Assembly: GCA_009925805.1 (NCBI GenBank)
Contig: RFQF01000060.1
Location: 1 to 11,050 of the forward strand
From: Flavobacteriia bacterium
GTDB lineage: Bacteria > Bacteroidota > Bacteroidia > Flavobacteriales_D > Crocinitomicaceae
DNA length: 11,050 bases
Reading direction: 5' to 3'
In this document: positions 7,858 through 11,050 of the stretch, one piece after another
Position numbering within the stretch: the stretch's first letter is position 1
Layout of the letters: every line of letters starts with the position of its first letter
Translations under genes and position numbers: made by a program
Notes under the pieces: model-generated
Databases searched by the model: none
The model's input: only the letters and a program-made list of their open reading frames with translations
What the model was told of the DNA's origin: nothing

Positions 7858-8233
7858 ATATCTTTGGGTGGTCCGATTGGCGAAAACACGGTCTTTGGCT
7901 ACGGCATTAATTTCCAAAAATAAAGTGCTTTGCAACGATTTGCCCGTAAAGCCTTCCAAAGAAATTAAAGCCGGAGATATCCTGAAAATCCAAAAATCCA
8001 ACGCTTGGTTTTCCTTTAATGTAATCGCATTGACCGACCGCCGAATTGGCGCCCCCTCCGTGGCCAACTACCTTCAAGATATAACCCCAGAAGAGGAACG
8101 GAATAAATGGTTCAAGTATCTTGAAGCGCAAAAAGCGTATCAACAATATGGAACCGGGAAGCCTACCAAAAAAGACCGCAGGGATTTATCTCAGTTCAAA
8201 GAGGGCGATGTATATTTTGATAGTGAGGAATGA
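7811..8233 (+). CDS. Hsp15-like S4-domain RNA-binding protein
   Basis: A 140-aa S4 protein of the Hsp15 (HslR) type. In E. coli, Hsp15 binds free 50S subunits that still carry a peptidyl-tRNA and helps ribosome recycling after heat stress. The S4 domain spans about 12-60: 'RIDKYLWVVRLAKTRSLATALI', then 'NKVLCNDLPVKPSKEIKAGDILKI', the canonical R-[IL]-D-K-[YF]-L-W and K-P-S-x-x-[IV]-K-x-G-D blocks. The C-terminal half is basic and charged ('GKPTKKDRRDLSQF'), as in family members. Start choice: ATG 7811 overlaps the upstream gene by 47 bases and adds 11 residues before the conserved block. TTG at 7844 would give the more usual M-R-I-D-K-Y-L-W start with a 14-base overlap. I list the ATG, but the TTG is a serious alternative. 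Confidence 0.88.
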   Translation: MQDSPKKYDKHLRIDKYLWVVRLAKTRSLATALISKNKVLCNDLPVKPSKEIKAGDILKIQKSNAWFSFNVIALTDRRIGAPSVANYLQDITPEEERNKWFKYLEAQKAYQQYGTGKPTKKDRRDLSQFKEGDVYFDSEE

Positions 8234-8246
8234 ATGGATATATTTG
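8215..8246 (+). promoter_or_regulatory. Consensus Bacteroidota promoter upstream of the broken fadL
   Basis: TTTTG at 8215-8219 (TTG at 8217-8219), a 19-base spacer, then TATATTTG at 8239-8246, an exact match to the Bacteroidota -7 element TAnnTTTG at the accepted spacing from the -33 TTG. It lies at the end of the S4 gene and in the 19-bp gap after it. Transcription is predicted to start at about 8250-8253, at or next to the fadL ATG (8253), which would make the mRNA leaderless or nearly so. This is the best promoter match in the window; it has not been tested experimentally. Confidence 0.5.
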
Positions 8247-8252
8247 TTAATT

Positions 8253-9384
8253 ATGCGAATATTTCCGTGGCTTTTTGTCCTTTTTATTTTAAGTATTACT
8301 GAAATCAACAGTTTCTTTTCCCAAGGATTTCAGGTGAATTTTCAGGGACAAAAACAACAAGGGGTGGGATGCGCAGGTTCCGCTTTGGTGCAAGACGCAT
8401 CGACCTTGTTTTTTAATCCTGCAGGCGCAGGGTTTTCAAAAAAGTCCGAAGTGAACGCTGCCTGCACCCCGGTTTTTGGTAACATCATGTATGTTGATTC
8501 GTCCACCAATGAAGTTTATCGGTCCGAAAATCCCGTTGGAACCCCCCTAAATCTGTATGTGCTTCAAAAGCCCAAAAAACAACACCGACTGGCCTATGGA
8601 CTCTCCATAACCACCCCGTTTGGAAGTACGGTACAATATTCCCCTAATTGGATAGGCAGGTTTACGCTTACTCGGCTTTCTATGAAGATATTTCACATTC
8701 AACCAACCCTTGCCTATAAAATTACGGACAACCTAAGTTTAGGTGTTGGCTTCGTGGTTTGTCCCGGCAAAGTAAACCAGCCTCGGCTTGTCATATCGTT
8801 CGGGGGTTAAAATGGCCGTTAGAGATGGTCGCGTAGATTTTTTGGTTCCGCAAGGGTTAAGTGCCAGTTTTCCTAGTGGAGCACTTTCCGCATCCTTGTC
8901 CCTTCCTTCAGTTGCCACATTCGGCATAAATGTGCGGCCATCGGAAAAATTAAGTTTGGTTTTCGATGTAAACTACGTGGGCTGGAAAACATACGACACC
9001 TTGGCTTTTGATTACGCTCAAAACACTCCATCACTGCTCGACACCAAATCCGCAAGGAATTATCGAAACATTTTTGCTTTTCGCGGCGGCATTCAATATC
9101 TGGTGGTTAATAAAGCGTCTACTCCAATACTTTTGCTGCGTCTCGGCGGCGGATACGGTTTTTCTCCCGTTCAGAAGGGTTACGTAACGCCAGAAACTCC
9201 GGATGGAAACCGCGCCTATGTTACTGCAGGACTATCGTGGTCGTTCTTGCAAAACTGGAGTCTTGATGCTTCCTTTTATGCAACGCGAATTAAACGATCC
9301 GATACAAATCTTGAAACAAACTTAAGCGGAACCTTTACTACAATTGCTTTGGCTCCGGGGCTAGGAATTAATTATAGTTGGTAA
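8253..9384 (+). pseudogene. OmpP1/FadL-family outer-membrane transporter, disrupted by internal deletion/frameshift
   Basis: FadL/OmpP1/TodX proteins are 14-strand outer-membrane barrels that take up long-chain fatty acids and other hydrophobic compounds. From ATG 8253 the frame gives a signal peptide (MRIFPWLFVLFILSITEI...SQG) and the plug/N-terminal signature 'QGVGCAGSALVQDASTLFFNPAG', then barrel strands up to 'LSLGVGFVVCPGKVNQ'. That frame ends at TAA 8808-8810. The rest of the barrel continues in the next frame, from about 8779 ('SLGLSYRSGVKM', 'VPQGLSASFPSG', 'VFDVNYVGWKTYDTLAFDY') to TAA 9382-9384, ending in aromatic Trp as barrels do. The second frame has a stop at 8773-8775, so the switch must fall between 8776 and 8810. 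The family normally has a further ~30-50 residues between these blocks, including a G-F-G-x-N-x-G strand. That points to a non-triplet deletion. The product is most likely a non-functional 185-aa N-terminal fragment. Confidence 0.85.
8773..8810 (+). other. Frame-switch/deletion junction inside fadL
   Basis: Upstream frame: aaa gta aac cag (K-V-N-Q), on family trend up to about 8780, then off-family residues to TAA 8808-8810. Downstream frame: on family trend from about 8779 (S-L-G-L-S-Y-R-S-G), with a stop at 8773-8775 immediately before. The window for the junction is therefore very narrow, about 8776-8787. A run of five G at 8802-8806 lies downstream of the point where the second frame is already family-like, so slippage in that run does not explain the break. 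Confidence 0.6.
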
Positions 9385-10745
9385 TGAAAAAAATCTTTTA
9401 TCTAAAGTTATTATTAATCGGTTTCTTGGTGGCCTGTAAACCCAAAGAACCAACCCGCACACTTAGCGCAGGAAGCGCCGATTTTACCAGATTTGTATCC
9501 GTGGGTGATGGTCATACTGCGGGTTACATGGATGACGCGTTGTTCAGTTTTGGGCAAGAGAATTCCCTTGGAACTATTTTACAACGCCAACTGACCGTTG
9601 TTGGTGCGCAAGAACCTGTTCTTCCTTGGATGGGGATAAGCAATGTTGGAATTAATTGGAGCGGGCAGTCCAGATTCAAGTTAGGGTACAAAACCGATTG
9701 TCAAGGTAACACATCGCTTTCACCGGTGCGCATCAATGCAAGCGGCGAGCTCGAGGCATTAATAACTAGCGCCTACAATCCGTATGCAAAATTCACCAAT
9801 TTCGGAGTGCCGGGCTTACGCACGATCGACCTTGCGTCTACCTTGTTAGGGGATCCAAACAATGTGAATTATAATCCTTTCTTTGGTAGAATTTCGCTGA
9901 ATCAGCTGACTGCGCCAGGTTCGGGTTCCTGGTCCTCCTTTCAGGAAAACGTTTTCGATGGAGGCTTTCCTACGTTCTGTTCGATTTATATTGGTATCGA
10001 AGATGTGTTGCCTTTTGCAAAAAATGGGGCAGCCCTTCATCCAATGTCTCCCATTGCAGGCCCCCCGGGATTGGGGTTTGAACAGTCCTTAGGCCAATTT
10101 TGTGAGCAAATTTCCGCTCAAAATATAAAAGGCGTAATTGCCACAATTCCAGACCTCACTTCTTGGCCCTTTTTTACAACAATTCCCTACAATGGATTGA
10201 ATTTAGATGACGAAAAAGCGGCTTCATTAAATCAAATTTATAATCCATTAGGATATTCTTTTAACGTTGGCGAGAATGCCTTTATGATTGAAGATCCGAA
10301 CGCAGGAATGTTTGGTGTTCGTCCAGCCCAGCCAGGAGAGCGAATTTTGCTTTCTGTTCCTCTAGACTCGGTTAAATGCAATCAAATGGGGTCGGTTTTC
10401 CCTTTCAGAAACGAATTTGTCCTTACGCTGGCAGAAATCTCCGAAATTCAAACACGCATCAACGAGTTCAACGCCATAATCCGCGAAAAGGCCGCTACTT
10501 ATGGATTTGCCTTGGTGGAAACGCAACCATTGTATGCTAAACTGCAGTCCGGGGTGGCGTTTAATGGCGTATTGCTCTCTACAAAATTTGTTTCCGGAGG
10601 CACCTTTTCCCTTGACGGGATTCATTTAAATCCGCGAGGAAATGCTTTGTTGGCGAATGAGTTCATTAAAGCAATTAACCAAAAATTCAATGCTAAAGTT
10701 CCATTAATCAATGTTTTGCAGTATAATTCGATATTATTTCCTTAA
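9384..10745 (+). CDS. GDSL/SGNH-family lipoprotein lacking the catalytic serine
   Basis: A 453-aa protein starting at ATG 9384, which shares its A with the preceding TAA (TAATG). A lipoprotein signal is present: MKK, a hydrophobic run, then L-V-A-C with C18 as the lipidation site, so it should be membrane-anchored, probably at the outer membrane. Block I of the SGNH hydrolase fold is recognisable as 'FVSVGDGHTAGYMDDALF', where Bacteroidota relatives read G-[DN]-S-L-T-A-G: the nucleophilic Ser is Gly43. Block III, usually G-x-N-D, is G204-I-E206-D207. Block V is intact, S-L-D411-G-I-H414 followed by 'NPRGNALLANEFIKAIN'. Family members usually sit beside a FadL-type porin and are thought to hydrolyse lipids. 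This one probably cannot act by the serine mechanism. It has no stop or frameshift, so it may be a binding protein or early decay. Confidence 0.85.
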   Translation: MKKIFYLKLLLIGFLVACKPKEPTRTLSAGSADFTRFVSVGDGHTAGYMDDALFSFGQENSLGTILQRQLTVVGAQEPVLPWMGISNVGINWSGQSRFKLGYKTDCQGNTSLSPVRINASGELEALITSAYNPYAKFTNFGVPGLRTIDLASTLLGDPNNVNYNPFFGRISLNQLTAPGSGSWSSFQENVFDGGFPTFCSIYIGIEDVLPFAKNGAALHPMSPIAGPPGLGFEQSLGQFCEQISAQNIKGVIATIPDLTSWPFFTTIPYNGLNLDDEKAASLNQIYNPLGYSFNVGENAFMIEDPNAGMFGVRPAQPGERILLSVPLDSVKCNQMGSVFPFRNEFVLTLAEISEIQTRINEFNAIIREKAATYGFALVETQPLYAKLQSGVAFNGVLLSTKFVSGGTFSLDGIHLNPRGNALLANEFIKAINQKFNAKVPLINVLQYNSILFP

Positions 10746-10754
10746 TTTTATGTT

Positions 10755-11050
10755 ATGAATAAAAAAATTACACCCATTGCAATATTTTGCTTTGTTCTTC
10801 CTTTATGGATGTTCTCCCAGCCTTGTCAAAACGGAAGATACGCATCAGAAATTTTTCCAAATCACACGCTGACAAGCAATATTACCTACGGATCAAACAC
10901 ATCGTTTTCAGGTGCTGCAACTGCGCTAAAGCTCGATTTTTATGAGCCTACAGGGGACAGCGAAATGAATCGCCCCTTAATTATTTGGATTCATGGAGGG
11001 AGTTTTTTAGGCGGTTCTAAAACCGATTCAGATATGACGGCCTTTTCACA
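10755..11050 (+). CDS. Secreted alpha/beta hydrolase (carboxylesterase-like), 5' part
   Basis: An open frame of 98 codons that runs off the right edge. It begins MNKKITPIAIF and has a hydrophobic signal peptide ending near M-F-S-Q (residues ~5-22). A short Cys-containing mature start follows, then 'ITYGSN', 'ALKLDFYEPTGD' and 'RPLIIWIHGGSFLGGSK'. The H80-G-G-S-F motif after a hydrophobic strand is the oxyanion-hole signature of carboxylesterase/hormone-sensitive-lipase-like alpha/beta hydrolases, and 'L-x-x-D-x-Y-x-P' before it is typical. Similar Bacteroidota enzymes often carry a C-terminal type IX secretion tag, but that end is not visible. The start is ATG 10755; the nearby ATG at 10750 hits a stop after two codons. 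It lies 9 bases after the GDSL lipoprotein and probably shares its transcript. Serine and histidine residues of the triad are beyond the window. Confidence 0.85.
   Translation, partial: MNKKITPIAIFCFVLPLWMFSQPCQNGRYASEIFPNHTLTSNITYGSNTSFSGAATALKLDFYEPTGDSEMNRPLIIWIHGGSFLGGSKTDSDMTAFS

Noticed and set aside
8121..8252. N-terminal extension of the fadL frame upstream of ATG 8253
   Set aside because: The added residues are charged, overlap the S4-domain gene, and would bury the clear signal peptide that begins at MRIFPWLF.
8802..8806. Run of five G as the site of a programmed or error-driven frameshift in fadL
   Set aside because: The downstream frame is already family-like (S-L-G-L-S-Y-R-S-G) from about 8779, upstream of the run. 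A one-base change there would not restore the missing family segment.
8788..9384. Separate small outer-membrane protein gene starting at TTG 8788
   Set aside because: Its sequence is the C-terminal half of FadL/OmpP1, with no signal peptide and no start context of its own. It is better read as the rest of the broken gene.
1..11050. CRISPR array, tRNA, rRNA, insertion sequence or defence island
   Set aside because: No regularly spaced direct repeats, tRNA cloverleaf, transposase motifs or flanking inverted repeats were noticed by eye. The gene content is ordinary chromosomal.

Overview
The window looks like a chromosomal segment of a Bacteroidota bacterium, probably of the order Flavobacteriales. 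Four things support this. Base composition is moderately AT-rich. Shine-Dalgarno sequences are weak or absent. Promoter-like elements fit the Bacteroidota TTG...TAnnTTTG pattern rather than the E. coli one. The gene families are typical of the phylum: large AsmA-like proteins, Hsp15-type S4 proteins, an OmpP1/FadL porin paired with a GDSL lipoprotein, and a secreted HGGSF esterase. The assignment to order is inference.

Layout. At the left edge, the 5' part of a Rossmann-fold NAD(P)-binding (YeeZ/SDR-like) gene runs leftward (1-281). A divergent intergenic stretch of about 100 bp follows. Everything after it reads rightward: dihydrolipoyl dehydrogenase (382-1776), a large AsmA-family envelope protein (1845-4508), RecO (GTG start, 4522-5181), two tandem YceI-family secreted proteins (5221-5796 and 5800-6345), a three-histidine-box fatty acid desaturase (6385-7500), an MmcQ/YjbR-family protein (7501-7857), an overlapping Hsp15-like S4 RNA-binding protein (7811-8233), a broken OmpP1/FadL outer-membrane transporter (8253-9384), a GDSL-type lipoprotein without its nucleophile (9384-10745), and the start of a secreted alpha/beta hydrolase that runs off the right edge (10755-11050). 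No gene-free stretch exceeds 300 bases.

How the genes fit together. lpdA, recO, MmcQ and Hsp15 are housekeeping genes. The rest lean toward lipids and the envelope: AsmA (inner-membrane anchored, lipid-transport superfamily), YceI (lipid/isoprenoid-binding fold), desaturase (acyl-chain unsaturation), FadL (hydrophobic-compound uptake), GDSL lipoprotein and esterase. This may be partly chance, because Bacteroidota gene order is loose.

The most notable region is 8215-10745. The fadL homologue keeps a near-perfect Bacteroidota promoter, a signal peptide and both recognisable ends of the barrel. In the middle it jumps from one reading frame to another, and a conserved segment of the family appears to be missing, so a non-triplet internal deletion explains it better than a single-base error. 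The gene directly downstream, coupled through TAATG, is a GDSL/SGNH-family lipoprotein. Its block I serine is glycine (G-D-G-H) and its block III asparagine is glutamate (G-I-E-D), while the C-terminal D-x-x-H is intact. The partner genes of this lipid uptake/hydrolysis pair therefore both look altered or decayed. I saw no CRISPR array, tRNA, rRNA, insertion sequence or obviously novel defence or mobile system.
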